A stretch of DNA of 64,000 bases from assembly GCA_910574475.1 (NCBI GenBank), contig CAJTAT010000009.1, forward strand, positions 84,667 to 148,666, read 5' to 3'. Shown here one piece after another: positions 42,741 through 53,300 of this stretch. Source of the stretch: Clostridia bacterium. GTDB taxonomy: Bacteria > Bacillota > Clostridia > Lachnospirales > Lachnospiraceae. Position 1 is the first letter of the stretch, and the number at the start of each line of letters is the position of its first letter. A program made the position numbers and the translations under genes. The notes under the pieces are model-generated. The model made no database searches and was not told where the DNA came from. It saw only the letters and a list, made by a program, of their open reading frames with translations.

Positions 42741-44459
42741 TTACAAAAAACTCTGAACCACAAGCTGAAGACTGCGCCTTCCCTGGTACTCATTCCATTC
42801 TGGATAATAGAGGATAGAAATCTGTTTTCGCTCTTCCACATATTCCAAATCCGACCGCACGTCTCCAAAGCTGATTGCCTCCATCCGAACCCCGTCTGGA
42901 TTCTCCAGAGTCAATTTCAAAACATTCTCATTCTTTCCCAGAATCCGGGCACTTCTAACAGACAGTTTTGCCGCCGCAAAAAGCGGCTTCTCATTTCCCT
43001 TTCCAAAAGGTTCCAAAAGCTCCAGCTCATTTAGCATCTGCTCCCCCACATACTGGATAGGAAGCACCGCATCATAGGAAAGCTTAGGTATCAAATCTTC
43101 CTCTGTCAGCTCACAATTTTTATTGATAGCTCTGCGGAACTCTTCCACCATTTCCTTCTCCATGGAAAGGCCTGCCGCCATAGGATGGCCGCCATAGCGG
43201 GTAAAAAATTCTTTTACCTTTGTCATCTCTTCAAACATGTGATAACCAGGAATAGAACGCCCGGAGCCTTTAACTCCCTCTTCTGCGTCTGTCAGCACAA
43301 AACAGGGACGAAAATATTTTTCCCGAATCCGGCCTGCAATAATTCCTGCCAGACTTTCATGACACTCCGGCAAATAAACAACCAAAACCTTGTCATGTTT
43401 CAAGTCCGTCTCTTCAATCATTTGGACAGCTTCCTGTGTTCCCTTTACGGTCAGCCCTTTTCGGCTGTCATTCAAAGCTTTTAAATCCCCGGCCAGTTCT
43501 TCTGCTTTGGACGGTTCCGTTTCCTGGAGGAGATTTAAAGCCCGCCGGGCTGTATCCAGCCGGCCGCTGGCATTGATACAGGGGCCTATGATAAAGCCCA
43601 CATGGTAGGCTGTGAGCTTTTTGCCTTCCAGTCCGTTTACAGCAAGCAATGCTCTATAGCCTAAATTTGTTGTATGCTCCAGACACTTCAAACCATATTT
43701 TACAAGAATCCGGTTCTCTCCTGTCAGATCCATAATATCGCCTACAGTGGCCACAGCAGCGAACTCTGCCAGTTTCAGAGTTTCCTTTCTGGGAATCCCT
43801 GCCTCCTCATAAAGAACCTGAACCAATTTCCAGGCTACAGCGGCCCCACACAGTTTTTTAAAGGGATAAGGACAGTCTGCCTGCTTAGGATTCAAAATCA
43901 CATCTGCCTCAGGCAGCACTGGCGTGCGGCTTCCGTCTTCTTCCTCCTGATAGGGAACCTCATGGTGATCTGTGACCACCACTGTCATTCCCAGTCTCTT
44001 GGCAAAAGCAATTTCCTCCGCTGCCGCTATTCCATTATCGCAGGTGACAATGGTGTCGATACCTGCCTCTTTTGCATCCTGAATAAGATTTTCATTGATT
44101 CCATAGCCATCCTTCATGCGATCAGGAATCACAGTGTCCGCTTTTGCTCCAATTCGCTTCAGAGCGGTCAGAAGAATATGGGTGGCATTTACGCCATCAA
44201 TATCGTAGTCTCCTATGATACGAATCGGCACCCCTGCCGCCGCTTTTTCCTGTAAAAGAGTGACAGCCTCTTTCATCCCTTTCATTTTTCTGGGATCCTC
44301 AAGAGAGTCCATGGTTCCATACAGATATTCCTGAATCTCCTTCTCGCTACCTCCAGCCCGATTTCGAATCAAGCGCACTGCCATGGGACTTATGTGAAAT
44401 TTTCCTGCCAGATCCTGGTTTCCCTCTATACGGGGAGCCTCTATCCACTGTTCCTTCAT
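42741..44459 (-). CDS. recJ: Single-stranded-DNA exonuclease RecJ
   Basis: A 5'-3' ssDNA exonuclease for recombination and mismatch repair. DHH motifs IIGDYDIDGVNA, TCDNGIAAA and VTDHHEVPYQ and the DHHA1 motif GGHPMAAGLS are present, with a C-terminal OB-like domain. An in-frame GTG at 44489 overlaps the secDF stop, but AGGAGAAGAGC lies just before the ATG at 44459, giving 572 residues, the preferred start. Same strand as secDF, convergent with the amidohydrolase. Confidence 0.94.
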   Translation of the reverse strand: MKEQWIEAPRIEGNQDLAGKFHISPMAVRLIRNRAGGSEKEIQEYLYGTMDSLEDPRKMKGMKEAVTLLQEKAAAGVPIRIIGDYDIDGVNATHILLTALKRIGAKADTVIPDRMKDGYGINENLIQDAKEAGIDTIVTCDNGIAAAEEIAFAKRLGMTVVVTDHHEVPYQEEEDGSRTPVLPEADVILNPKQADCPYPFKKLCGAAVAWKLVQVLYEEAGIPRKETLKLAEFAAVATVGDIMDLTGENRILVKYGLKCLEHTTNLGYRALLAVNGLEGKKLTAYHVGFIIGPCINASGRLDTARRALNLLQETEPSKAEELAGDLKALNDSRKGLTVKGTQEAVQMIEETDLKHDKVLVVYLPECHESLAGIIAGRIREKYFRPCFVLTDAEEGVKGSGRSIPGYHMFEEMTKVKEFFTRYGGHPMAAGLSMEKEMVEEFRRAINKNCELTEEDLIPKLSYDAVLPIQYVGEQMLNELELLEPFGKGNEKPLFAAAKLSVRSARILGKNENVLKLTLENPDGVRMEAISFGDVRSDLEYVEERKQISILYYPEWNEYQGRRSLQLVVQSFL

Positions 44460-44485
44460 GCTCTTCTCCTGTAGTAAGCTTTGCA

Positions 44486-46630
44486 TCACTCGCTCTTAAC
44501 CTTTATCTTTAAAAGATACCAAAGGGCGCCTGTAATGCATACTGAGGAGTAGGCTCCACAAACAATTCCTACCATGAGCGGCAAAGCAAATTCGCGAATA
44601 GATGCCACGCCTAAGATAAACAAGACTACCACCATGATTAAGGTGGTCAGTGATGTATAAATGCTTCGGGTCAAAGTCTGGGTAATGCTCATATTTACAA
44701 TATCTTTCAATTCATCCTTTTTGCGGGCGCCTGCCAAATTCTCACGGATACGGTCGAAGATGACAATGGTCGCATTGATAGAATATCCCACAATGGTCAA
44801 CATACATGCAATAAAGGTATTGCCCACGGAAACTCTGGCGATTGCATAGAAAGCAAGCACCACTAATACATCGTGAACCAGTGCTGCCACAGCGCTGGCC
44901 GCAAAGCGGATATCTTTAAAGCGGAACCAAATATATAAAAGCATCAGCACAGTAGCCAGAAGAACGGCCACCAGAGCATCCGCCCTCATCTCGCCGCTAA
45001 TTGTAGAACTGATATTCTCTGCTGTGATAGAATTCTCGTCCACTCCAAAGTTTTCTGCCAAAGCAGTATTCAACTTCTGCCTCGTCTCCAAATCCAGCTC
45101 TCTGGTTTTAATCACTACATCATTATTTCCCTGCACCAGTTGTGCCTGAATTTCTGTGCTGCCGATGACGTCACTTACCAGCGGCTTCACATCTGCCTCA
45201 AACTCCTCAATGTTGATATCCTCTGTGAAGGGAATAGTGGTGGAAGTTCCCCCCTGGAATTCCAGACTATAATTCAAAGCTCCCTTTCCCTGGCTGGCAC
45301 ATACACCCATTGTCAAAAGCCCTCCTGCAACCACAAGCAGGGAAACGATAAAGCAAATATTTTTCTTGCCCAGGAAGTTGATGGTCTGATGTTCTTTCTG
45401 GACGCCATAAAGCTTTTCACTCTTCAAGCCCACTGCATACAGGGAGTTCAGCACCAAACGTGTCACCACCAGCGCGGTAAACATAGACAATACAATACCA
45501 AGGGCCAATGTCTGGGCAAATCCCTTTACACTTCCCGATCCTTTTAGCGCTAGTACCAGGGCTGCAAGCAGGGTGGTGATATTGCCATCTACAATGGCAG
45601 ACAGGGCTTTCTGAAATCCTATTTTCATAGAGGAGCGTACCGTTTTTCCTGTGGCCAGTTCTTCCCTGATGCGGGCGAAAATGATCACATTGGCGTCCAC
45701 TGCCATACCAATGCTCAAAATAATACCAGCTATGCCTGGCAATGTCAGTGTAATATCAAAAGCATTTAAAAGGATCATCATCAGCGCCACATATATAGCC
45801 AGGGCAATCCCAGAGGCAAAGCCTGGAACCAGATATATGACTATCATAAAAATTACTACCAGTGCAAAGCCAATCGCCCCTGCCTTCAAGCTTGTGGAAA
45901 TAGCATTTTCTCCTAATTGTGCTCCCACCACCTTGGAGCGCAGTTCTGTCAGCTCTAACTGAAGAGAACCAATACGAATGGTGGACGCAAGCTGTTTTGC
46001 TGCCTCAAAGGAGGACATATTGGTAATTGTGGCGCTGCCTCCTGTAATCACCGTTTCTACTGTGGGTGCACTGATAATTTCCCCGTCGTAAACGATAGGA
46101 AGCCGGGAGCCCAAATTCTCTTCTGTGGCTTTGGCGAACTTTTCAGCGCCCTCATCTGTAAGGGTCAGCTCCACCATATAGGAATTATTTCCCAGGTTGT
46201 CTGTGTAGCCCTTTGCCTCTGCACTTTTCACATCTGTTCCCGATATCAGTACATTTCCTGAAACGTCTTGAAATTCCAGGGAGCCTGGCCGACCCAGTTC
46301 TTCCAGGATGGCATTGGCATCTGACACACCGGGAATCTCAATATTGATTCGATCCGTTCCCTCCTGGTACACCTGAGCTTCCGTGCTGTAACCTTCCACA
46401 CGTTTCTGAAGCTTATATATGGTGTCCGCCATCTGTTCACTCGTGGGGTTGCTGTCCACTGTCTGGTAAGTAATGCTGACTCCACCTGCCAGATCTAGTC
46501 CCAGATGAATATTCTTTGCTGCCCCTGTCTCATTCTCGCCTACCCCTACAGCCGCTGTATAGAATAATCCTGCTGTAAGAATGGCAGTGAGAAACAGGAT
46601 AATAATTCCTGTGCTCTTTTTCATATTCAT
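44486..46630 (-). CDS. secDF: SecDF protein-export membrane protein (fused)
   Basis: A 714-residue natural fusion of SecD and SecF that uses the proton gradient to help SecYEG release exported proteins. There are about 12 membrane helices; the SecD half has LGLDLAGGVSITY and the P1 extracytoplasmic domain, the SecF half begins near 410 with NFLGKKNICFIVSLLVVAGG and has LEFQGGTSTTIPF. GGAGAG precedes the ATG. It lies four bases after scfB, a conserved neighbourhood in Clostridia. Confidence 0.96.
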   Translation of the reverse strand: MNMKKSTGIIILFLTAILTAGLFYTAAVGVGENETGAAKNIHLGLDLAGGVSITYQTVDSNPTSEQMADTIYKLQKRVEGYSTEAQVYQEGTDRINIEIPGVSDANAILEELGRPGSLEFQDVSGNVLISGTDVKSAEAKGYTDNLGNNSYMVELTLTDEGAEKFAKATEENLGSRLPIVYDGEIISAPTVETVITGGSATITNMSSFEAAKQLASTIRIGSLQLELTELRSKVVGAQLGENAISTSLKAGAIGFALVVIFMIVIYLVPGFASGIALAIYVALMMILLNAFDITLTLPGIAGIILSIGMAVDANVIIFARIREELATGKTVRSSMKIGFQKALSAIVDGNITTLLAALVLALKGSGSVKGFAQTLALGIVLSMFTALVVTRLVLNSLYAVGLKSEKLYGVQKEHQTINFLGKKNICFIVSLLVVAGGLLTMGVCASQGKGALNYSLEFQGGTSTTIPFTEDINIEEFEADVKPLVSDVIGSTEIQAQLVQGNNDVVIKTRELDLETRQKLNTALAENFGVDENSITAENISSTISGEMRADALVAVLLATVLMLLYIWFRFKDIRFAASAVAALVHDVLVVLAFYAIARVSVGNTFIACMLTIVGYSINATIVIFDRIRENLAGARKKDELKDIVNMSITQTLTRSIYTSLTTLIMVVVLFILGVASIREFALPLMVGIVCGAYSSVCITGALWYLLKIKVKSE

Positions 46631-46634
46631 GTTC

Positions 46635-48011
46635 TTACTCTCCTTGCCCGGCCAGCGCCGCTTTTATCATGATAGCACACTCAATGCGCTTTCTCTGAAG
46701 CTCGCATCCAATGTCGTAAGCGTCGTGGATGGAGCCATGGAATTTGTAGGAATTGGCTGCACAGCCGCCGCTACAGTAGAATTTGGCAAAACAGTTTTGG
46801 CACTTTTCCTTAGAATACACATTACAACTTGCGAACTTCTTTTGCAAGTCTGTGTTTTTCACACCATCAAAGACATTTCCCATAAGAAAAGACTCTTCCC
46901 CTACAAATTGATGGCAGGGATAGAGATCTCCCCACGGCGTCACAGCCAGATATTCTGTGCCTGAGCCGCAGCCGGACAGCCGCTTATACACGCAGGGGCC
47001 TCCTGTCAAATCTATCATAAAGTGAAAAAAATTAAAATTCTTCTCTGTATGATGTCGCTTGATCATCTCTGCCGCCAGCTTGTCATACTCCTCACAGATA
47101 GCAGGGATATCTTCCTCCCGGAGGGCATAGGGCTCCTCTGGAGCAGCCACCACCGGTTCTACCGAAATCTGCTTAAAGCCCAAATCTGCCAGATGAAGGA
47201 CATCCTCACAGAAATCCAGGTTATTTCGGGTAAAAGTTCCTCTCACATAATACTTCTCCTGATTCCTGCTGTCCGCCAGCTTCTGGAACTTCGGAACAAT
47301 CAAATCATAGCTGCCCTTGCCTCCCCGGAAAGGGCGCATTTTATCATTGATCTCCTGGCGTCCGTCAAGACTAAGGACTACATTACTCATCTCACGGTTT
47401 ACGAACTCTTCCACTTCATCGTTTAACAGTACCCCGTTTGTGGTCAAGGTAAAGCGGAACTTTTTATCATACAGCTTTTCCTGTTTCCTGCCATAAGCTA
47501 CCAGATCCTTGACCACCTGCCAGTTCATCAGGGGTTCTCCCCCAAAAAAATCCACTTCCAGATTCTTTCGATTTCCTGAGTTGGCAATCAGAAAATCCAG
47601 GGCCTGTCTGCCGGTCTCATAGCTCATCAGAGCACGCCGCCCGTGATACTCGCCCTCCTCTGCAAAACAATAGCGGCAGGCTAGATTACAGTCATGGGCA
47701 ATATGCAGGCACAGCGCTTTTACAACTGTCGAATTTGGACTTTTAGAATTCATTTGGCGAGATAGGATCTTATCTTGATAGATATCCTCTGAGAAAAGAG
47801 TTCCCTGGTTTTTTAGTTCCTGAATGTCTTCTAATACCTCCTGGATCTCTTTTTCTGGATAGCGGTCTCTTAATCTGGCCAAAATCTCCTCATGCTCTTC
47901 TTTTTCAAATAGAGCAATGGCATCATAGGCCAGCTCATCCACTACATGAACCGCGCCGCTGTTTACATCCAGAACAATGGAATAGCCATTGCATTTATAT
48001 TGATGGATCAT
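46635..48011 (-). CDS. scfB: SCIFF peptide maturase (radical SAM/SPASM, thioether-forming)
   Basis: A 458-residue enzyme that crosslinks cysteines of the SCIFF peptide to carbons of other residues. An N-terminal PqqD-like recognition domain (about 1-95) is followed by the radical SAM motif with C108, C112 and C115 (CNLACRYCFAEEG) and a SPASM-like C-terminus with LYPCHQF and CQNCFAKFYCSGGC for auxiliary clusters. AGGAG precedes the ATG. The precursor scfA is 186 bases upstream and secDF follows, the usual clostridial order. Confidence 0.96.
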   Translation of the reverse strand: MIHQYKCNGYSIVLDVNSGAVHVVDELAYDAIALFEKEEHEEILARLRDRYPEKEIQEVLEDIQELKNQGTLFSEDIYQDKILSRQMNSKSPNSTVVKALCLHIAHDCNLACRYCFAEEGEYHGRRALMSYETGRQALDFLIANSGNRKNLEVDFFGGEPLMNWQVVKDLVAYGRKQEKLYDKKFRFTLTTNGVLLNDEVEEFVNREMSNVVLSLDGRQEINDKMRPFRGGKGSYDLIVPKFQKLADSRNQEKYYVRGTFTRNNLDFCEDVLHLADLGFKQISVEPVVAAPEEPYALREEDIPAICEEYDKLAAEMIKRHHTEKNFNFFHFMIDLTGGPCVYKRLSGCGSGTEYLAVTPWGDLYPCHQFVGEESFLMGNVFDGVKNTDLQKKFASCNVYSKEKCQNCFAKFYCSGGCAANSYKFHGSIHDAYDIGCELQRKRIECAIMIKAALAGQGE

Positions 48012-48031
48012 AGTTTTTCATCTCCTCGTAA

Positions 48032-48077
48032 CATATCCTCAATGGGCTAAGGTACACGCCTTTGTCCATCTGAGGAT
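48032..48077 (-). other. Hairpin with GTGTA loop upstream of the scfB RBS
   Basis: TATCCTCA/TGAGGATA arms with inner ATGG/CCAT and AAGG/CCTT pairs and a GCGTGTAC loop on the minus strand. It ends 20 bases before the scfB start and could affect its translation. Related to the hairpins at 2399-2444 and 10741-10803. Confidence 0.55.
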
Positions 48078-48120
48078 AATAGCTCCGCAACGCCCTTCCC
48101 GGACCTATCCGCGGAAATAA

Positions 48121-48167
48121 GGATGTCTCAAAAGCCATGTCTGCTATTCACGGCCTTTGAGACATCC
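48121..48167 (-). terminator. Attenuator-like hairpin between scfA and scfB
   Basis: GGATGTCTCAAA/TTTGAGACATCC arms, plus an inner GGCC pair, followed on the minus strand by TTATTT. The short T-tract suggests partial termination, which would give more peptide mRNA than enzyme mRNA. Confidence 0.6.
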
Positions 48168-48197
48168 TCACTCATTTCCTGGTTGTGATTCATTTAT

Positions 48198-48341
48198 CTA
48201 CTTGTGATTCTCACAAGTCTGGTTTCCAACTGTGCAGGATGTCTTGCAAGCTGACTGACAGGATGTCTGACATTCGCCACATCCGCCTTTTTTCACAGTA
48301 TTCTGTAAAATCTGTGTGTTTAAAGTCTGAATATGTTTCAC
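48198..48341 (-). CDS. scfA: SCIFF ranthipeptide precursor (six Cys in about forty-five residues)
   Basis: A 47-codon gene starting at GTG with AGGAGG ten bases upstream. It reads MKHIQTLNTQILQNTVKKGG followed by a Cys-rich core with C21, C24, C28, C32, C36 and C43, matching the SCIFF family. The N-terminal half is the leader for the radical SAM maturase, which links cysteine sulfurs to other residues (a ranthipeptide). The final role of the product is unsettled; roles in signalling have been proposed. Confidence 0.95.
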   Translation of the reverse strand: MKHIQTLNTQILQNTVKKGGCGECQTSCQSACKTSCTVGNQTCENHK

Positions 48342-48374
48342 TCTTTTGCCCTCCTGTTCCTATTAACTCTAAGT

Positions 48375-48380
48375 AGTATA
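48375..48380 (-). promoter_or_regulatory. Extended -10 of scfA
   Basis: TGATATACT on the minus strand (TATACT is the complement of 48375-48380) lies about 35 bases before the scfA start; a -35 box is weak. Confidence 0.5.
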
Positions 48381-48466
48381 TCATATACCAATCTATTTTT
48401 AAAGTATTTTTTTATCTCCTGGTTCATATATTGTTTTAACCTAAACCAATTGAGGGAGGAAACACT

Positions 48467-48841
48467 ATGGACAAAGGAAAATATTATCAGGGCATTGCTG
48501 TCCGAATGTTAAAATCACTCCTGAGCGCATATATCATAACCGGTATTCTACTGCTCTTGTTGGCGCTTCTCCTCTATAAATTCCAGCTTTCGGAATCCAA
48601 AGTGAATATTGGCGTGATCATTATCTATGTGATATCCAGCTTTCTCAGCGGATTTTTAGAGGGAAAAATGATGAAGACCCGCAAATTTCTGTGGGGAGCA
48701 GCCGCAGGGCTTCTCTACTTTGCCATCTTAAGTGTGATCTCCCTGGCAGTAAATCAAAGCTTTGCCGACGGATCCTCTCATTTTGTGACAACACTCATTC
48801 TGTGTATTGCCGGAGGGACTTTGGGCGGAATGTTATCCTGA
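48467..48841 (+). CDS. TIGR04086-like membrane protein
   Basis: A 124-residue protein with four hydrophobic helices (about 15-37, 44-63, 72-92 and 100-122) and GFLEGKMMKTRKFLWG between the second and third. The family is found in Clostridia close to SCIFF and SecD genes, as here. Function unknown. GAGGGAGG lies upstream of the ATG. Divergent from scfA across a 125-base region. Confidence 0.8.
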   Translation: MDKGKYYQGIAVRMLKSLLSAYIITGILLLLLALLLYKFQLSESKVNIGVIIIYVISSFLSGFLEGKMMKTRKFLWGAAAGLLYFAILSVISLAVNQSFADGSSHFVTTLILCIAGGTLGGMLS

Positions 48842-48863
48842 TACCAAATACTCTCAGAGAGCT

Positions 48864-48898
48864 GCCGCGTCCCGACAAAAATTTGTGGGCGCGGCATT
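48864..48898 (+). terminator. Hairpin after the TIGR04086-like gene
   Basis: GCCGCGTCCCGACAAA and TTTGTGGGCGCGGC pair with mismatches, then ATTATAAT; the T-tract is poor. Confidence 0.5.
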
Positions 48899-49035
48899 AT
48901 AATCTGGAAATATAAGCCAGAAACACTCACGCTACACTTGCATTTCTCCCCAAAATATAGTATATTGTGAGAGATATCCCTAAAAAAGATATCGGTAACA
49001 CATTTATCGCGACTATATAAAGGAGTGAACATTTT

Positions 49036-50331
49036 TTGGATTCAAGTGACGCCATACAATTGGCCACATTAATACTGCTGTTAGGTCTTTCCGCTTTTTT
49101 TTCTTCCTCGGAGACGGCCTTAACGACTGTAAACAAGATCAGGGTCAGAACATTGATAGAGCAGGGGGACAAGCGTGCCCTGAAATTGGCTTTAGTACTG
49201 GAGCAGCCTGCTAAGATGCTCAGTGCTATCCTTATAGGAAATAATATTGTCAACATGAGCATTTCCTCTATTGGTACCCTGATTGCCACCAAGGCTTTTG
49301 GAAGTGCAGGTGCTGGTATCGCAACTGGTATTTTAACCTTTCTGGTATTGATATTTGGTGAAATCACACCGAAAACCTGCGCAACCATTTCGGCGGAAAA
49401 AATGGCTCTCCGCTTTGCAAGGCCTATTTACATCTGGATGTGGATTTCCACACCCCTTATTTATATTGTAAATGTCATTTCTATGGGAGTCATGAAGCTT
49501 TTGGGTGTTAACCCCAATCAAAAGACAGATACTTATACAGAAAATGAAATCCGTACGATTGTAGAGGTCAGCCATCAGGATGGCGAGATCGAGAGCGAAG
49601 AACGCAAAATGATCAACAATGTGTTTGATTTAGACGACCATCTGGCCAAAGATATTATGGTACCCCGGGTTGACATGACCTTTTTAAATATCAATGCTAC
49701 TTATGCTGAGACCATTGAAGTATACCGGGACGGCCTATTTACAAGGCTTCCCGTCTACGAGGATACCACGGATAATGTGGTGGGAATCCTGAATGTAAAA
49801 GATCTATTATTATATGAAGATAAGGAGAATTTTCAGGTAAAGCATATTCTCCGGGAGACATATTATACTCATGAATATAAAAAGACCTCCGAGCTTATGA
49901 TGGAAATGCGTGAAAATTCTATCAGTCTGGCCATTGTTTTGGATGAGTATGGAGCCACAGCCGGCCTCGTCACATTAGAAGACCTGCTGGAGGAGATCGT
50001 GGGAGAAATCCGGGATGAGTATGACGCTTACGAGGAGGATCTTATTCAAAAAATTAATGATTATGAATATATCGTAGAAGGTTCTTCCAAACTGGAAGAC
50101 TTAAACGATCAGATCGGCCTGAATCTCACCTCTGAGGACTACGATTCCATTGGCGGTATTGTCATCGAACTTCTGGATCGCCTGCCACAGGCAGCAGGTG
50201 AATCTGTTATTACAGAGAATGGTATTCAGCTGGTGGTGGATGAGGTAGATAAGAACCGAATTGATAAGGTTCATATTTATTTGCCAAAAGATGAAGAGAA
50301 AGAGAGCGAAGACGAGGAGCAGCCCCATTAA
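49036..50331 (+). CDS. CNNM/CBS-pair membrane protein (HlyC/CorC family)
   Basis: A 431-residue protein with a CNNM (DUF21) membrane domain (about 1-200), including FFSSSETALTTV near the N-terminus and FGEITPKT, two CBS domains (about 205-335, MVPRVDMTFL, EYGATAGLVTLEDLLEEIVGE) and a CorC_HlyC domain with an acidic tail. Relatives act in magnesium or cobalt efflux; the older name 'hemolysin' is misleading. The start is TTG with AGGAGTG upstream. A terminator overlaps the stop. Confidence 0.93.
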   Translation: MDSSDAIQLATLILLLGLSAFFSSSETALTTVNKIRVRTLIEQGDKRALKLALVLEQPAKMLSAILIGNNIVNMSISSIGTLIATKAFGSAGAGIATGILTFLVLIFGEITPKTCATISAEKMALRFARPIYIWMWISTPLIYIVNVISMGVMKLLGVNPNQKTDTYTENEIRTIVEVSHQDGEIESEERKMINNVFDLDDHLAKDIMVPRVDMTFLNINATYAETIEVYRDGLFTRLPVYEDTTDNVVGILNVKDLLLYEDKENFQVKHILRETYYTHEYKKTSELMMEMRENSISLAIVLDEYGATAGLVTLEDLLEEIVGEIRDEYDAYEEDLIQKINDYEYIVEGSSKLEDLNDQIGLNLTSEDYDSIGGIVIELLDRLPQAAGESVITENGIQLVVDEVDKNRIDKVHIYLPKDEEKESEDEEQPH

Positions 50332-50345
50332 GGGCGCTCCTTTTA
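50316..50345 (+). terminator. Terminator overlapping the CNNM gene stop
   Basis: GGAGC-A-GCCC pairs with GGGCGCTCC (one bulged A), followed by TTTT. The stop codon is in the loop; the sbcC stop is immediately downstream on the other strand. Confidence 0.7.
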
Positions 50346-53300
50346 CATTCCTGTATCCATCCGAATCTGACTGCCGTCCTTTGTTTTGCTTACTTTTATT
50401 TGCTGTGAAATATTTTCCTTCAATTCCTCCCGGTGGCTGATAATCCCTATCAATTTTCCTGTGCCAGACAGATTCATGAGTATGTCCATTGCACTTTCCA
50501 TGGATTTCTGGTCAAGAGTTCCAAACCCCTCATCCACAAATAGGGTTTCCATCTGGATTCCGCCAAAATGTGAGGAAACTGTATCGGAAAGTCCAAGTGC
50601 AAGGCTTAGAGAAGCCTGAAAGCTTTCTCCACCTGAAAGATTACCTACCGGCCTTCTATGCCCCGTAAAATTATCCAAAACCTCAAGATCCAGGAAGGTA
50701 CCACTCTGTTTTCCAAGCATGCTTTCCTGGCGATAAAGCTCAAACTGTCCATGGCTCATTGGCAACAATCTACGGTTTGCCGCCAAAATAATGCTATCAA
50801 ACCCAGAGGCCTGAACGTACTGCTCCAGCGTAATTTTTCCTTTCCCAGTCGTTCCTTTTACCAGCTCATACAGTCTGTTGGAAATGGCATGTTCTCTTTG
50901 GTAGTTTTCAAGCTGCTCCTGTAACTGCATCATTTGAGCATATCTTTTCTTGTTCCCGGCAACTCTTGAAGCCACCGTATGATTATGACTTCTCAGAGAA
51001 CTTACTTTGTACTTCTGAGCGTCAAGTTCCTTTTCCATAGATTCCAGATCCACCATTGTTTTCCCCTCGGCATCTATGTTAGCCTGGTTCCACTGGGCCT
51101 GGTTCGTCTTTACCGCGGCGTAATAATCTGAGATTTCTTTTTCTTCCAGGGAAATCACTTCTTCTGAAGCAACAGATTCCAGGAATTCTTTTTCGCTGTG
51201 AAAACTTTTGCTTTCCAATGCCACACAAAATTCTTTGTGAAACTCCTCTTCCTCTTTCTTCGTTTTTTCCAACATGCTTTGCAAGGTATGGATTTCAGAT
51301 TGAACACCGGCTAATGTTGTCTCTGACTCCTCTTTACTTTTGCGGGCTCTTTCAATGGAGTCGGCTATCGTTTTTATCTTCCTCTCTGCCTGGTCACAGG
51401 CTTTCTCTGCCTGTTCCTTGCTTTCATAGGCAAGGTTTTTCAATGGCAGCAAAGAAGCTTCTTTTTCGACAAGTCTCCTCTCATTTTTATGTTTTTCTTC
51501 TGTCAGCCTGATTTTATCCTCGTTTAGCTTTTCCGTCTCTTTGCCTCTGGCTTTTTCCCAGTCTTCTTTTACTTTTTCCAGTTCCTTACAGTCCGTCTCT
51601 AATATAGCAGTATCATTTATATAAGTCTCCAATATTCTCTCAATGTCTACCTGCTCTATCACAATCATTTTCTTAAGTTCTTCCAGACTCTTTCCTTCTG
51701 ACGTCATATGATAGAGGCTGTGACTGAGGCATTTGTCGATACCTTCTCTTAACTGCCTTTCCAGGGCATCCACATTTGCTTTGGATTCCTCTGCTTCTTT
51801 AAGCGCTTTATCCTTATTTCTTAAGGTATTCTCTTCTTTTTCTATGAATTTCTTGCACTGTTCCTCTGTGACAGATTCCTCAGGAAGAGAAGCAGGTTTT
51901 GGGTGGTGTCTAGAGCCACAGACGGGACAGGGTTCCCCTTCTTCCAGTGTCCCGGCGAGAATCCCGGCCCGACAGTCTTCCAGAATTTTTTCGGCCTGCT
52001 GTCTCTCACCCCGGGCAACTTCATAATTTACTCTTGCTTCCTCAAAAGTTTTCTGCTTTCTGTGAAAAATCATGTTTTTCTCATCAAAATCGGGAATTTC
52101 AACATTCACAATTTTATCAATATCTTCTTTTAAACCTGCAGCTTGCTCCCTTTGTGCTTTTACCCTCTCTAGCTCTACAGGCCTGTCCTGAAGTTTTGTA
52201 AACTTTTGAAATAAAGAATCAATCTTTTCCCGGAGTGCATTTTCTTTCTGCTCAAGCTGTTCTGTACACTGGGACAGCAAGGTAGCTTCCCTCTTTAAGG
52301 ATATGAGCTCATTTTCCAGTTGATTTCTGAGAGAATATTTTTCTCTGTCAGCATCAATTTGAGCAATCTTCCTTTTCATTTTTTCCGCCTGAGGCTCCTC
52401 TCTCAGAGCCTTTTCAAGCGCCTCATTTGCAGTGGATTTTCCCTGAAGTGCTTGTTCAAGTTCTGTTTTCTTAATTTGAATCTTCTCTTCTGTAGCTGCC
52501 GTCTCTGCTTTTTTTACCTTCCATCTGTCATAGACTGGTCTTATGAAATGTGTCGCATCCTTTTTTCCCTGTAAGGAATCAGATAGTTTCGCTATCCGTT
52601 CCTGTCTGGCGGTTAATTTTTCTCTCTCCTGTGTCAATTCCATAAGCCGGGTGACAAATTGATTATTCATTTCCGCCATAACGAACATATTATTTTTTTC
52701 TTCCAGTGTCTTTTCTTCTGTCTCTAGAATATTGCCCAAAGTTTCCTGACATTTTCTGTCCTCTTCTATCATGTCAGCAACTAAATTCAAAATTTCCTCT
52801 AAATTCCAGGTACTTTTGCTTTTGTTCGCACACTCCTGTATTTGTGCAAGCTCATGGACAAATACGCTTTCTTCTCCTGCAGTTACATCCATAAAATACT
52901 GTAGCGCACTGTTCTCAGCTTCTTTCAGCCTTCGAAAGCTTACATCCCTGCGCTCCTTCAGTTTATACTCCATATTTTTATAAGCATCGGTCATAAAAAT
53001 CGTACGAAGAATTTCTGTCCGCTTCTCTGTCTTTACGTTCAGCAAATCCCAGAATTCTCCCTGAGCAATCATGACAATCTGTTTAAACTGCACAGCGTCA
53101 ATATACAAAAGTTCCTTCACGGCCTGATTTACTGCTTTGACCCCTTCGATAGGAGCATCCGATCCAGAGTAAAAAATTGCTTTTTCCTGCTGAGTTATTA
53201 TGCCATTTCCACGCTTTGAGGGGCGATCATACGGAGGCTGACGGTAGACATGATAATTCCTTCCCTGATGAGAAAAATAAAAATCCACATAGCTTTCAGT

